Source: Flavobacterium sp. KMS
GTDB taxonomy: Bacteria > Bacteroidota > Bacteroidia > Flavobacteriales > Flavobacteriaceae
NCBI RefSeq assembly: GCF_000813005.1
Contig: NZ_JSYP01000010.1
Coordinates: 1-64,000, forward strand
Direction: 5' to 3'
Length of the DNA: 64,000 nucleotides
The notes beneath the pieces were generated by a model. It had not been told where the DNA came from. It ran no database searches and was given only the letters and a program-made list of their open reading frames with translations. Position numbers and translations under genes: made by a program. Shown here piece by piece: positions 1-8,856 of this stretch. The stretch's first letter is position 1. Each line of letters opens with the position of its first letter.

Positions 1-2
1 CT

Positions 3-158
3 CTAGAAGATGATTTATTAAGAGATACAGATTTCGATACACAAGAAGAATTAAAAGAAGAATTATTACAATATTTATATTATTATAATCATGAAAGACC
101 ACATCAAGGAATTGACGGAAAAAAACCAATCGAAATGATTAATCCGTTACCGAAATAA
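3..158 (+). CDS. C-terminal end of a DDE (integrase-core) transposase, cut by window edge
   Basis: An open frame enters from the left edge and stops at 156-158. The 51 visible residues include YNHERPHQGIDGKKPIEM, the typical end of the integrase core of IS3/IS481-type transposases, where N-x-x-RPH precedes the last catalytic helix. The catalytic D, D and E residues lie outside the window, so whether the element is intact cannot be judged. No terminal inverted repeat is obvious after the stop. A genomic hairpin repeat starts 12 bases downstream. The family call at the IS3/IS481 level is an inference from this short tail. Confidence 0.75.
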   Translation, partial: LEDDLLRDTDFDTQEELKEELLQYLYYYNHERPHQGIDGKKPIEMINPLPK

Positions 159-170
159 GTAACCTTTACA

Positions 171-262
171 TTTCGACGAAGGAGAAATCTCCACAAAGAG
201 CTCTATAAAGTGAATCGCTAATTTTTGTCGAGTTTCTTACGGAGATTTCTCCTTCGTCGAAA
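171..262. repeat. Dispersed hairpin repeat, copy 1 (22-bp perfect arms)
   Basis: Arms at 171-192 and 241-262 are perfect reverse complements, beginning TTTCGACGAAGGAGA and ending with its complement, around a 48-base loop. The same arm sequence recurs at 8642-8758. The copy sits between a transposase end and the 3' end of dprA, so it could also act as a transcription barrier. Function unknown. Confidence 0.85.
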
Positions 263-360
263 AGACAATTTTGTCAAGAAACTTTGCAAATCTAGCGGTT
301 AAATTCTCTGTCAATTGATTTCAAGAAAACATGAATCAATTATTCAAAGAATCATTCAAA

Positions 361-1461
361 TCAAATCGCCTCAAACAATTTTCCTGGCAAAGGGCGAATC
401 ACGCCTTTAAGTTCCATATTCAGTAACAATCCTGAGATTTTGTAAATCGGGAAATTACATTTTAAAGCGATAGTATCCATTAAATCCTTTCCGGTTTTTA
501 ATAAATAATCATGAATTTTCTGTTCATCGGGTTCTAATTCTACAAACAATTGCTTCTGTACCGATTTAGACGTGTTTTCGACGTCCCAGTTCAAAATATA
601 AATCAAATCGGCAGCATTAGTCAGCACGTTTGCTTTTTGTGTCTTAATTAAGTTATTACAGCCTTGGCTAAATTTATCAGTTGTTCTGCCTGGAACTGCA
701 AAAACATCCCGATTATAATCATTAGCCATATTAGCCGTAATGAGTGATCCTCCTTTATCTGCAGATTCAATTACAATTGTAGCTTCACTAATACCAGCAA
801 CGATACGGTTTCGGCGTACAAAATTTTCTTTGTCAGGATTAGAAGAACTCCAGAATTCGGTCATAAAACCACCGTTCTGTTCTACTCTGGCAACGTATTT
901 TTTATGAGTTTTAGGATATATTTGGTTTAATCCATGTGCAACAACGCCTATGGTCTGAAGATTATGATCCATTGCCAATTGATGTGCAAAAATATCAACA
1001 CCATATGCAAAACCACTTACAATAACAGGATCCAAAGGGGCTAAATCTTCGATCAATTTTTTGCAAAATTCCATCCCGTACGACGTGATTTGTCGCGTTC
1101 CTACGATACTTATGATTTTTTTATTCGTCAAATCAATGTTTCCGGAGCTAAATAACAAAACAGGAGAATCAATACAATGTTTCAAACGATCAGGATAGTT
1201 TTTTTCCTGAAAAAAAGTTATATTAATCTCATTTGCACGAATAAAATCAAGTTCTTTTTGCGCTTTTTCAAAAATTGACTTTTCTTGAATATTCTTCAAT
1301 AAAACAGATCCAACTCCATCAATAGAAGCAAGTTGCGAAGACTTAGTTTTAAAAATTGATTCGGCAGTACCACAATGCAACAATAGCTTCTTTGCCATTA
1401 TATCTCCCACTCCATCAACACTTTGTAAGGCTAATAAATAAAATAAATCCTGTTCAGACAT
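361..1461 (-). CDS. dprA: DNA-processing protein DprA
   Basis: DprA (Smf) binds incoming single-stranded DNA during natural transformation and loads RecA. The 366-residue protein has an N-terminal helix-hairpin-helix region (about 8-60), then the Rossmann-like DprA core. Visible core motifs are GTRQ (121-124), SGFAYGVD (149-156), RNRIVAG (217-223), the KGGSL patch (236-240) and GCN-LI (268-272). The C-terminal ~55 residues fit the winged-helix DML1-like domain. Length is normal for the family. The ATG at 1461 gives the expected start. It is transcribed away from the HU-SPOR gene; the 237 bases between them are very AT-rich. Finding dprA alone does not prove competence, since dprA is widespread. 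Confidence 0.95.
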   Translation of the reverse strand: MSEQDLFYLLALQSVDGVGDIMAKKLLLHCGTAESIFKTKSSQLASIDGVGSVLLKNIQEKSIFEKAQKELDFIRANEINITFFQEKNYPDRLKHCIDSPVLLFSSGNIDLTNKKIISIVGTRQITSYGMEFCKKLIEDLAPLDPVIVSGFAYGVDIFAHQLAMDHNLQTIGVVAHGLNQIYPKTHKKYVARVEQNGGFMTEFWSSSNPDKENFVRRNRIVAGISEATIVIESADKGGSLITANMANDYNRDVFAVPGRTTDKFSQGCNNLIKTQKANVLTNAADLIYILNWDVENTSKSVQKQLFVELEPDEQKIHDYLLKTGKDLMDTIALKCNFPIYKISGLLLNMELKGVIRPLPGKLFEAI

Positions 1462-1663
1462 TTGTCTATAAAATTTGGTTACACAAATAAAACAAATCCC
1501 CTATTTGTTATTTACAAAGATGATAATTTTACGTAAATTCTTGCCAAAAAAAATAAACTTTAAAAAAATCGTAAAATATAAAAAATTAGTCATTTTTATA
1601 AATATATAGATTTCAATTGTTTACATAAAGTTTTGAATTGTTAATAAAAATTGTGAATAAAAT

Positions 1664-1693
1664 TTTGATAACTATTTACGTTGTCTAACTTTG
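1664..1693 (+). promoter_or_regulatory. Bacteroidota-type promoter of the HU-SPOR gene
   Basis: TTTG at 1664-1667 and TAACTTTG at 1686-1693, 18 bases apart, match the -33/-7 consensus (TTTG and TAnnTTTG). The predicted transcript start, 4-7 bases past the -7 box, falls at or just before the ATG at 1699. The mRNA may therefore be nearly leaderless, and the upstream in-frame TTG at 1681 is excluded as a start. Confidence 0.65.
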
Positions 1694-1698
1694 TTACT

Positions 1699-2646
1699 AT
1701 GAAAATCGAAACTTACATCGCGCAGTTATTGTATCGTTATCAGTGTGTAACGGTTCCTGGGTTTGGAGCTTTTTTAACCGAAATTCAATCGGCTCAACTT
1801 AATGAAGGCACAAATTCTTTTTTTCCACCGAAAAAATTAATCTCTTTCAATTCACTTATCAAAAACAACGACGGCTTGTTGGCAAATCATATTGCTCAAA
1901 CCGAAAAAACATCGTATAAATTTGCTGTGAGTTCACTTCATTATGAAGTTTTAAGCTGGAAAAAAGAATTAGAAGATAACGGTTTTCTTTCTATTAAAAA
2001 CGTTGGAGAAATTAGAGTCAATGCAGATAAAAACCTTGTGTTTACTCCTAATGATCAGAACAATTATTTAGCTTCTTCATTTGGTTTAAGCCCATTCGTT
2101 TCTCCTATGGTAAAAAGAGAAGTTTTTGAAAAACAAATCGAAGCTTTAGAACTAGAAACGGCTGATGAAAATGAAGCAATTGGATTATCTGGTTACAGAA
2201 ATTCTTATTTAAAATATGCTGCAATTTTTATACTTGCGTTAGGTGTTACTGGTAGTATTGGTTACCCAATGTATCAAAACCAAATTGCAAACGAAACTGT
2301 TCTTGTAGAAACTGCTGTACAAAAACAAGTTCAGAATAAAATTCAAGAAGCTACATTCTTTATAAAAAACCCAATGCCGGCGGTAACTCTTTCTGTAAAA
2401 GAAGATAAATTACCAATGCCTTATCATATTATGGCAGGTGCTTTTAGAAGTGAAAAAAATGCTCAAAAAGCATATAATCAATTGAAAAAAGCTGGGTATG
2501 ATGCTAAAATAATTCCTGCTAACAGACATGGTCTTTTCCCTGTTTTGTATGGTAGTTATGCTACAATGCGTGAAGCAGAAAAAGCTCAAAAAGAAATCCA
2601 AAATACTATAAATCCAGATGCTTGGATTTTAATAGAAACGCTTTAA
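1699..2646 (+). CDS. HU-CCDC81 and SPOR domain protein
   Basis: This 315-residue protein is a Bacteroidota-specific architecture: an N-terminal HU-like/CCDC81 region (about 1-130, with VPGFGAFLTE and FNSLIKNNDG), one transmembrane helix at about 171-190, and a C-terminal SPOR domain at about 241-311 (YHIMAGAFRS through INPDAWIL). SPOR domains bind denuded septal peptidoglycan, so a role at the division site or in envelope organisation is likely. The HU-like part would be cytoplasmic and the SPOR part periplasmic. The ATG at 1699 is chosen over a TTG 18 bases upstream because the -7 promoter box lies between them. A strong terminator follows. Precise function is not known. Confidence 0.85.
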   Translation: MKIETYIAQLLYRYQCVTVPGFGAFLTEIQSAQLNEGTNSFFPPKKLISFNSLIKNNDGLLANHIAQTEKTSYKFAVSSLHYEVLSWKKELEDNGFLSIKNVGEIRVNADKNLVFTPNDQNNYLASSFGLSPFVSPMVKREVFEKQIEALELETADENEAIGLSGYRNSYLKYAAIFILALGVTGSIGYPMYQNQIANETVLVETAVQKQVQNKIQEATFFIKNPMPAVTLSVKEDKLPMPYHIMAGAFRSEKNAQKAYNQLKKAGYDAKIIPANRHGLFPVLYGSYATMREAEKAQKEIQNTINPDAWILIETL

Positions 2647-2695
2647 TCATATAAGGAACAATCCTTTAAGATTAAAAGACAAACTATATACTTTA

Positions 2696-2735
2696 AAACA
2701 CCATTTCTTGATAAAAGAAAATGGTGTTTTTTTTT
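2696..2735 (+). terminator. Intrinsic terminator after HU-SPOR gene
   Basis: A hairpin with arms AACACCATTT / AAATGGTGTT is followed by a long T run, 50 bases after the stop at 2646. Confidence 0.85.
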
Positions 2736-2832
2736 ACAACAATAAAAGTCAAAAAAAACAACAATATAGGTTTTTTACTACATTTTGGAATGGTGTTTGC
2801 TAATGATTTTAGAACATTAAAATTTTAATACC

Positions 2833-3273
2833 ATGAGAATTGCACAAAAACTAGGCATCATTATTTGCCTTTTTATTACAACACAATCTTTTTACGCACA
2901 ACAAATTGCAACCAGTCTTACTCAGGAAATGCTCTTGAAAAAAGAGAAAGATGACGCGAAGAAAACATTAGAAAATCAGAAAGAATTACAAAAAAGACAA
3001 GATCAATTAAAAGAAGATCAAAAAAAAGCCGAGAAGCGTCAGAAAAAAATAGAAGACGCTCAGAATAAAATTGAAAAAACTAAAAAAGAAATTAAGAAAA
3101 CGGAAGACAAAAATCTGAAAATTCAGAATGAAATTAATGCTAACAAACTACCTGAAAACAAGATTCAGCAAAAAATGATAAAGTCTAAAGAACAGGAACT
3201 TGAGATATTAAAACTACAATCTAAGCTTACAGAACAGCAACAAAATCTAACTAAAATTTTAGATTCTAAATAG
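2833..3273 (+). CDS. Small secreted coiled-coil protein
   Basis: The 146-residue protein starts with a signal peptide (about 1-22, ending SFYA before QQIA), followed by a Lys/Glu/Gln-rich stretch from about residue 35 to the end. That stretch has the heptad-like pattern of a long coiled coil (KKEKDDAKKTLENQKELQKR and onward). No enzymatic motif is visible. It resembles DUF-type periplasmic coiled-coil proteins of Flavobacteria, but I do not recognise a named family. It stands alone between two terminators. A shorter product or cytoplasmic location is unlikely given the clear signal sequence. Confidence 0.75.
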   Translation: MRIAQKLGIIICLFITTQSFYAQQIATSLTQEMLLKKEKDDAKKTLENQKELQKRQDQLKEDQKKAEKRQKKIEDAQNKIEKTKKEIKKTEDKNLKIQNEINANKLPENKIQQKMIKSKEQELEILKLQSKLTEQQQNLTKILDSK

Positions 3274-3296
3274 CTCAAAAAACAACATAAAAAAGA

Positions 3297-3324
3297 AAAC
3301 CCTATTCAGCCGAATAGGGTTTTT
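3297..3324. terminator. Terminator between convergent genes
   Basis: Arms ACCCTATTC (3299-3307) and GAATAGGGT (3312-3320) are followed by T5 on the plus strand and an A-rich stretch on the other side. It can serve the coiled-coil gene and, less strongly, the helicase gene from the opposite strand. Confidence 0.8.
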
Positions 3325-3348
3325 ATGTTTTTAAGAAAAATTAAAAAG

Positions 3349-5616
3349 TTAATTCAAACTGGCTTTATACATACGTAGTTCATCCCAGGTAAATTTCTCT
3401 CCGTGCTTCTCTTTCAATCCGTTAAGAGATTCTTCCTGATAAAACTGAAAAGCTTCTTTTAATGCAGCAATTTTATCTGCTGGTAAAACATCATTAACTG
3501 AAATTACTTTAGTTTGAATCAATTTTACCAAATGAGATTCAATGGTTTGTGTTGTCAGTTTACGAATATTAGCAATATCTTTTATAGACATTTTTTCCTG
3601 CCACAACTCATACGTTTCTTCAACAGTAGATTTTTTAACCGTTTTTTCTTTCGGTTTTTTAGACGAATAACGTTCCACAGGTTCATCGTCATCCAATAAA
3701 TCTCCATTTTTACTTTTAAAATTATCTCGAATTGTCGTCGTTTTCTTCGACTTGTAACTTTTGATCTCTGGCGACGTTAATTTCTCTTTAGAGATAGGAT
3801 CTCCGGCAACAACCGTTTCTATCAATAATCGAGCTTTCATTAGGCGTAAAACGGCTTTAGTTTGCAGCTCTTCTAACAAAACTAATTCATCGTAAAAAGC
3901 CTTAGCTTTTTTTACACGCTGAATTTCTTCCATTTTGTATAAAAGTTCATAAACCAATTCGTCCATTGGTTTCATGAAGTAGCCGTAAGCAGCTTCAATT
4001 CGTTCAGAAACATGAATTAAATCAACCGTTTCATTATTAAAAATTCTATTAAGCTGAACAATGAATTTTATAGCTGGATCTACGAGCGATTCTATAATCA
4101 AAGTTTGCTTTTTAGCCCATAACGCATGCTTTGCTTTTTCTGAACTTTCAGACTTATCGTTGTAGCTGTATTGATGATTACGCCATTCTTGTGCCAAATT
4201 AGCCCAATCGAAACTGTTAGCCAAATACTTATGGATAAAATTCTTGGTCTCAAAGTGCAATGAGTTCTTCAATAATTCTTCTGAAGCTTTGTTCAAAGCA
4301 TAATCCATTACATCCTGATCGTTAGAAATACCATTCATACGCAACGGAGAAAGCAAAATAAGCCCATTTAAAGAACGTAAACGTGATAATGCTACATATG
4401 CTTGTCCAGGAAGAAAAACTTGCGATACATCGAGCGCAGCTTTGTCAAAAGTTAAACCTTGGCTTTTATGCACCGTAATTGCCCAGGCAAGCTTGATAGG
4501 ATATTGTACAAAAGTTCCTAAAACCTCCTCCTCTATTTCCTGGGTCATTTCATCGACTTTGTATCGAATATTCTGCCATTCGTATTTCTCAACTTCGATG
4601 GTTTTATTCTCTTCAGGAAAATGAACCATGATTTCCTGGCTCGAAAGCGATTTAATCACACCCATTTTTCCGTTAAAATAATTTTTATCAAAAGACATAT
4701 CATTCTTCACAAACATGATCTGAGCACCAACCTTAAGCTGAAGATTTGGATCAAGCGGATATATTTTTTCAGGAAAATCTCCTACGATATCAGGAAAATA
4801 ATTATTCATTTTTCCTTTTAAATCATTGATTGCCTGATTATTAATTGTATCAGCCTTAGCATTATGCGTTGTAAGGGTAATGTACCCTGGGTTATTTTTT
4901 AAGTCAAAATCAGGTTGAACATACTGGTTTAAACTCTGAATATCTTGTGGTGTAATTTGATTATTTCGCAGATTATTTAATACCGAAATAAACGAATCAT
5001 CGGTTTGACGGAAAATTTTAGATAATTCAATATACAAAGGCGGATTTTGCTGAATTACATGCGAATGAAAAAAGAATTTTCCGCGGTAATATGTTCTCAA
5101 AGTTCGCCATTCTTCATCACGAATTACTGGGGGCAATTGCAATAAATCACCAATAAATAATACCTGAACACCACCAAAAGGTTGGCTGTTTTTACGAACC
5201 GTTTGCATCATAAAATCCATAGCATCAAGCAAATCCGCACGCAACATACTGACTTCATCAATAACTAAAAGCTCCATGTTGCGGATAACCGAACGCTTAA
5301 CATTATTCATTTTAAAATGCCTGCGCAAAGTAGCTTTCGTTTCAAACTTGGTAGTTTCCGAGAATTGTGGTGAAGAATTATCCGGAATAAACCCTGCAAA
5401 TGGCAACTGAAACATCGAATGTATCGTAACACCACCAGCGTTAAGCGCAGCAATTCCCGTAGGTGCCACAACTACAGTGTTTTTGTGTGTTGTTTCGATA
5501 ATTTCACGCAACAATGTGGTTTTACCAGTTCCGGCTTTTCCTGTAAGAAAAATGGAACGTTGTGTTTGGTTAATAAACTGTAGCGTGTATGAAGCTGCTT
5601 CGGAAATATTTTGCAT
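3349..5616 (-). CDS. Pif1/RecD-like helicase with C-terminal helix-turn-helix region
   Basis: A superfamily 1B DNA helicase of 755 residues. The Walker A motif GKAGTGKT is at 26-33, followed by APTGIAA, Walker B LVIDEVSM (117-124) and GDLLQLPPV (156-164). The UvrD-like second half has TVHKSQGLTFD and YVALSR, typical of Pif1/RecD. After about residue 450 comes a long family-specific helical region. The last ~110 residues (YELWQEKMSIKDIANIRKL onward) resemble the helix-turn-helix tail found in Bacteroidota helicases of this type. The family resolves G-quadruplexes or stalled forks in other organisms; its job here is inferred only. It is monocistronic in appearance. Confidence 0.88.
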   Translation of the reverse strand: MQNISEAASYTLQFINQTQRSIFLTGKAGTGKTTLLREIIETTHKNTVVVAPTGIAALNAGGVTIHSMFQLPFAGFIPDNSSPQFSETTKFETKATLRRHFKMNNVKRSVIRNMELLVIDEVSMLRADLLDAMDFMMQTVRKNSQPFGGVQVLFIGDLLQLPPVIRDEEWRTLRTYYRGKFFFHSHVIQQNPPLYIELSKIFRQTDDSFISVLNNLRNNQITPQDIQSLNQYVQPDFDLKNNPGYITLTTHNAKADTINNQAINDLKGKMNNYFPDIVGDFPEKIYPLDPNLQLKVGAQIMFVKNDMSFDKNYFNGKMGVIKSLSSQEIMVHFPEENKTIEVEKYEWQNIRYKVDEMTQEIEEEVLGTFVQYPIKLAWAITVHKSQGLTFDKAALDVSQVFLPGQAYVALSRLRSLNGLILLSPLRMNGISNDQDVMDYALNKASEELLKNSLHFETKNFIHKYLANSFDWANLAQEWRNHQYSYNDKSESSEKAKHALWAKKQTLIIESLVDPAIKFIVQLNRIFNNETVDLIHVSERIEAAYGYFMKPMDELVYELLYKMEEIQRVKKAKAFYDELVLLEELQTKAVLRLMKARLLIETVVAGDPISKEKLTSPEIKSYKSKKTTTIRDNFKSKNGDLLDDDEPVERYSSKKPKEKTVKKSTVEETYELWQEKMSIKDIANIRKLTTQTIESHLVKLIQTKVISVNDVLPADKIAALKEAFQFYQEESLNGLKEKHGEKFTWDELRMYKASLN

Positions 5617-5724
5617 TAGGCTTGTATTTTAGAAAAGAAAAAACTCGAAATTCTGATAAGAAATTCTTTTTGCAAAAGTAGAAGAACATATCGAGTTAAA
5701 AACCTAATTGTAGATATTTTATAA

Positions 5725-5758
5725 TAAAAAAAGCCTATATCATTTCGGATATAGGCTT
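5725..5758 (-). terminator. Intrinsic terminator of the OmpH-like gene
   Basis: Read on the minus strand, the arms AAGCCTATATC / GATATAGGCTT are followed by a run of T. It begins 24 bases past the stop of the OmpH-like gene and upstream of the helicase start. Confidence 0.85.
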
Positions 5759-5781
5759 CAAAAATAGTTTCTTTATTTGTA

Positions 5782-6369
5782 TTATTTTTTAGCTGTCGTT
5801 GTATCTTTTGCTTTAGCATCAGTTTTAGTATCTAGCTTTGTTCCAGCTTTGTAATTGTCATTCAAAGCTTTAACGATATCTTTTGTAATATCATATTTGT
5901 CTTCAGCATATAAAATTGATGCTGCATCACCTGTACCGTAAATGTAAGAGTACCCTTTTTCTTTACCGTAATTTTTGATGAATTTTTTAACTCCAGTAAC
6001 CAAAGAATCCATTTCGGCACCGCTTTCTTGTTGTAATTGTTGAGCAAGTGCTTGTTGCGCATACCCCAATTGTTGTTCTCTTTTTTGTAACTCAGCACCT
6101 CTTTGTTGTGCCCATGCTTGACCATTGGCTTGAGCCTGGCTTTGAAAATTAGCAGCATCTTGTTTAAAACGAGTAATCTCGGCTTGAAGCTGTCTCCCTT
6201 TTTCCTCTGCTTGTGCTTTGTATTTAGCTTCAAGGTCTTTTGCTTCTGTGTACTCTTTCATTAAAACTGAAGTGTCAACGTAAGCTGTTTTTACTTCTTT
6301 AACTTCTGCTGTTTTGTTACAAGCAACAACTGAAATTGAAAGTGCGATAATTACTAATGCTTTTTTCAT
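5782..6369 (-). CDS. OmpH/Skp-family periplasmic chaperone-like lipoprotein
   Basis: The 195-residue protein begins with a lipoprotein signal ending SVVAC (lipobox VVAC, Cys at 17). The body has the Skp/OmpH pattern: a short strand (KTAYVDTSVLMKEYTEAKD), a long Gln/Ala/Glu-rich coiled coil (about 45-120), then YIYGTGDAASILYAEDKYDIT, a well-conserved OmpH terminal segment. Skp-type proteins hold unfolded outer-membrane proteins in the periplasm. Being a lipoprotein, it is probably membrane-tethered rather than free. The Lys/Thr-rich tail is low complexity. A consensus -7 box lies about 36-43 bases upstream. Confidence 0.88.
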   Translation of the reverse strand: MKKALVIIALSISVVACNKTAEVKEVKTAYVDTSVLMKEYTEAKDLEAKYKAQAEEKGRQLQAEITRFKQDAANFQSQAQANGQAWAQQRGAELQKREQQLGYAQQALAQQLQQESGAEMDSLVTGVKKFIKNYGKEKGYSYIYGTGDAASILYAEDKYDITKDIVKALNDNYKAGTKLDTKTDAKAKDTTTAKK

Positions 6370-6404
6370 TTTGTTAATTTCTATTTTTTTTAAAGTATGA
6401 AAGA

Positions 6405-6412
6405 CAAAAATA
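6405..6412 (-). promoter_or_regulatory. -7 promoter box of the OmpH-like gene
   Basis: The minus strand reads TATTTTTG, matching TAnnTTTG, about 36 bases upstream of the start codon. No clear -33 element could be assigned. Confidence 0.5.
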
Positions 6413-6528
6413 TAAAAAAATCAATAGCACCGACATAAAGTTTAAAAAATGCACGATTTTTCTAGTATCAATTTTTGTTATCAAACCCCTGTTTTATATA
6501 ATTTACTGCTATTAATATTAGATTTAAT

Positions 6529-6606
6529 AGCTGCTTTTTAAGGCGCTTTCTCAAAAGAGGAATACAAACGCTCGTTTATCACCAAAAGCGTGTCTTAAAG
6601 CAGCTA
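6529..6606 (-). terminator. Imperfect long hairpin after the methyltransferase gene
   Basis: AGCTGCTTT-type arms at about 6529-6549 and 6586-6606 pair imperfectly around a loop, 10 bases past the methyltransferase stop. The arms contain mismatches and the T run is weak, so the terminator role is tentative. Confidence 0.35.
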
Positions 6607-6616
6607 AAAACGCTTT

Positions 6617-7465
6617 TTACTTGTTTTTTAGGACGTAAATGTGCGATGAATATTCTAAAGTTCGTTTTGCTTTCCAATTTGACTTTAAACCAATAAAAAA
6701 TGCAGATAGATAATTCATTTTTCCAGTTTTGTATTTTTCCGAAAGTAAGCTCACATAAAACGAATCAAATTTCATTGGGAGGATTTTTTCCAGGCGCATA
6801 TCTACTTTTTCAAAAAGGGACTGAATCGCTTTTTTTGAGAAATGCCAAAAATGAATTGGCACATCATAAGCTGCCCAAAAAGTTTTATAATGATTTGCAT
6901 CGAAAGATTTAAAATTTGGAACTGCTACAATTAACGTTCCAGTTGGTTTTAATAATCGCTTCAATTCCTGAATTTGTAATTCTAAATTTGGGACGTGTTC
7001 CAAAACATGCCACATCGTAATTACGTCAAAAGAATTATTCTCGAGGTCAGCAATTTTTTCTACAAAAGAAATCCCTTTTTTTATTGCGATAGATTTTGCT
7101 CTGTCGCTCGGTTCAACTCCAACAGTTTCCCAACCGTTATCTTTTGCCGTTAATAAAAAATCTCCTGTTCCGGCTCCGATATCCAAAATTCTTCCTTTTT
7201 GTGGATTTTCAGAATTAATTAAATTCAGCTTATTTTTTAAAGCTATATTTTTCACAATGTGATATGCTTTTTCAAATAACGAACGTTTGTTATCTGTGTG
7301 CGAAATATAATCTTCGCTTTCATAATATTTCCCCAGATTATTTTCATCGGGTTGTGGAGATGTGATTAACATGTCCAAAGTTTCATCATAATACAATTCA
7401 AAAGTTTCTTTAGAAACTGAGTGATCCTTTACAGTAAGAAAATGTTTTTTGTTTAAAACGTCCAT
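6617..7465 (-). CDS. Class I SAM-dependent methyltransferase
   Basis: A 282-residue methyltransferase of the Methyltransf_11/23 type. The SAM-binding motif I ILDIGAGTGDFL spans 93-104, the acidic loop GVEPS is at 116-120, and the post-motif HVLEHVPN is at 153-160. The N-terminal 45 residues (TFELYYDETLDMLITSPQPD) resemble sugar/lipid methyltransferases that often act on polysaccharides or quinone-like precursors, but the substrate cannot be read from the sequence. A terminator for the upstream acetyltransferase separates the two genes, so they are probably transcribed separately. Confidence 0.88.
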   Translation of the reverse strand: MDVLNKKHFLTVKDHSVSKETFELYYDETLDMLITSPQPDENNLGKYYESEDYISHTDNKRSLFEKAYHIVKNIALKNKLNLINSENPQKGRILDIGAGTGDFLLTAKDNGWETVGVEPSDRAKSIAIKKGISFVEKIADLENNSFDVITMWHVLEHVPNLELQIQELKRLLKPTGTLIVAVPNFKSFDANHYKTFWAAYDVPIHFWHFSKKAIQSLFEKVDMRLEKILPMKFDSFYVSLLSEKYKTGKMNYLSAFFIGLKSNWKAKRTLEYSSHIYVLKNK

Positions 7466-7501
7466 TTTATAATTATTGGTATTTTGGTTTAATTTTACGC
7501 C

Positions 7502-7537
7502 AAACCCAAAAAACTGAAAATTTCGTTTTTTGGGTTT
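7502..7537 (-). terminator. Terminator of the acetyltransferase gene
   Basis: Perfect 13-base arms at 7502-7514 and 7525-7537 (AAACCCAAAAAAC and its complement) lie 15 bases past the stop of the minus-strand acetyltransferase. The T run is within the arm itself. Confidence 0.7.
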
Positions 7538-7552
7538 CTTGTTCTTAATATT

Positions 7553-8029
7553 TTATTTTTCTCTTTTACGATTCCAATTTATTTTTACAGCCGATATTTT
7601 TTCGTTTTCAATTCTTGTTTCTGTACAAATAGTAAATCCATTTTTCACATAAAACAACAATGGCGATTTATACGGCGCTGCATTCTTTTTAATTTCATTT
7701 TCGTGGTCTATAACCCAACCATTCAAATTATTCTTATTCTTTTTTAATTCTTCTATTAACAACGAACCTTTTCCTGTTCCCTGAATTTGACTGCAGATAA
7801 TAATTGCAAACCAATCTTCATCATCTCGCAAAAAAGCAAACGCCCAGCCTTTGATTCTATTCTCATCATCAATTAAAAAATGATGTTTTGCATCTGACAA
7901 GCTATTTAAATACAAATCAAAATCATGAATTGTTTCATGATTTAAATTCTTTGGATATTCATTGTTCCAAAGTTGCAATAAGCTTTCTTTCTGTTCTAAT
8001 GATAAAACTTCTTCGTGAACAATCTTCAT
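7553..8029 (-). CDS. GNAT-family N-acetyltransferase
   Basis: The 158-residue protein fits the GNAT fold. A central strand (HHFLIDDENRIKGWAFAF) leads to the acetyl-CoA loop region IICSQIQGTGKGSLLIEELKKN, where Q-x-x-GTGKGS stands for the Q/R-x-x-G-x-G/A motif. The C-terminal strand LLFYVKNGFTICTETRIEN follows, with the typical FYxKxGF segment. The acceptor substrate is unknown. Its start lies at the edge of the parS-rich gene-free region. It is followed by its own terminator. Confidence 0.85.
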   Translation of the reverse strand: MKIVHEEVLSLEQKESLLQLWNNEYPKNLNHETIHDFDLYLNSLSDAKHHFLIDDENRIKGWAFAFLRDDEDWFAIIICSQIQGTGKGSLLIEELKKNKNNLNGWVIDHENEIKKNAAPYKSPLLFYVKNGFTICTETRIENEKISAVKINWNRKREK

Positions 8030-8083
8030 AATCTAAAAAATTAAAAACTTAATACATTCAATAAAATCAAGACTTCACAAAGT

Positions 8084-8099
8084 AGTTTCACGTGGAACA
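8084..8099 (+). promoter_or_regulatory. parS-like site 1
   Basis: The 16-mer AGTTTCACGTGGAACA differs from the palindrome TGTTCCACGTGGAACA at two positions and keeps the CACGTG core. ParB/Spo0J binds TGTTnCACGTGnAACA-type sites in many bacteria. Confidence 0.85.
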
Positions 8100-8192
8100 G
8101 TTTAATTTTAGATTTCTGATATCATATTTTAGATTGAAGAGCAAAGTCTAGAACTAAAAGAAATACTCATCAAATTCAATGCTTCGCAAAGG

Positions 8193-8208
8193 AGTTTCAC
8201 GTGGAACA
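8193..8208 (+). promoter_or_regulatory. parS-like site 2
   Basis: Same 16-mer as site 1 (AGTTTCACGTGGAACA), 109 bp downstream, preceded by a similar flank (CGCAAAGG versus CACAAAGT). Confidence 0.85.
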
Positions 8209-8641
8209 CACAATTTTAAATTTTCTGATATTAGATTACAAAACTAACTCTTAAGCCAAAAATTCACAAGCCTTATTCTATCCTATTCTAATTTCAGAAA
8301 ACAATTCAGAAAATCAGCTATCAACAATATCTCTGTTCAAATGCTAATCAAGAAAAACTCAAAACAAATATGATACGAAGATATCAATTCAGATCTAAAA
8401 ATGCATCCATTTGTAAAGTTTCAATCACTTAAAATTTCAAGAATATTCAAAACAAATATTCTCTATTTAAACTTTAGAAACAATTCTAAAAACCCTTTCA
8501 TAATGCATCTTCCATTATATTTCTTTAAGACAATTCGAAAAGCTAACATTCGGCAAATGTATAAAATCAGATTAAAGAAATCATTTTTAATTTAAAACAT
8601 AAATTATTCATCAAATCTAAGAATAAACACAATATTGTTCA

Positions 8642-8758
8642 TTTCGACGAAGGAGACCCGAGCGATAGCGAACAGACCTAGTAAATCTCAGTAAGTAACT
8701 CTTCAGCGGGAATCCAATCTTTGTCGAGCTTCTCGAGGAGATTTCTCCTTCGTCGAAA
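8642..8758. repeat. Dispersed hairpin repeat, copy 2
   Basis: Arms TTTCGACGAAGGAGA at 8642-8656 and the reverse complement at 8744-8758 match the arms of copy 1. The interior carries CGAGCGATAGCGAACAG, which is shared with copy 3, so this copy links the two variants. Confidence 0.85.
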
Positions 8759-8856
8759 AGACAAACCTTTGCGCTTTTGCTCCCGACGCTTCAGGATTGC
8801 GTGAGATACATACCGTACAGTATTGCAGCTGTATTTCGTAACTTAATGACATTGCC

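Noticed and set aside
5616..5819. 67-residue minus-strand frame upstream of the helicase
   Set aside because: It runs through the OmpH terminator hairpin and overlaps the OmpH-like gene end; no recognisable protein.
8401..8595. 64-residue open frame in the parS region
   Set aside because: Low-complexity Lys/Phe/Ile composition, no start context, and it lies in repeat-rich gene-free DNA; no family resemblance.
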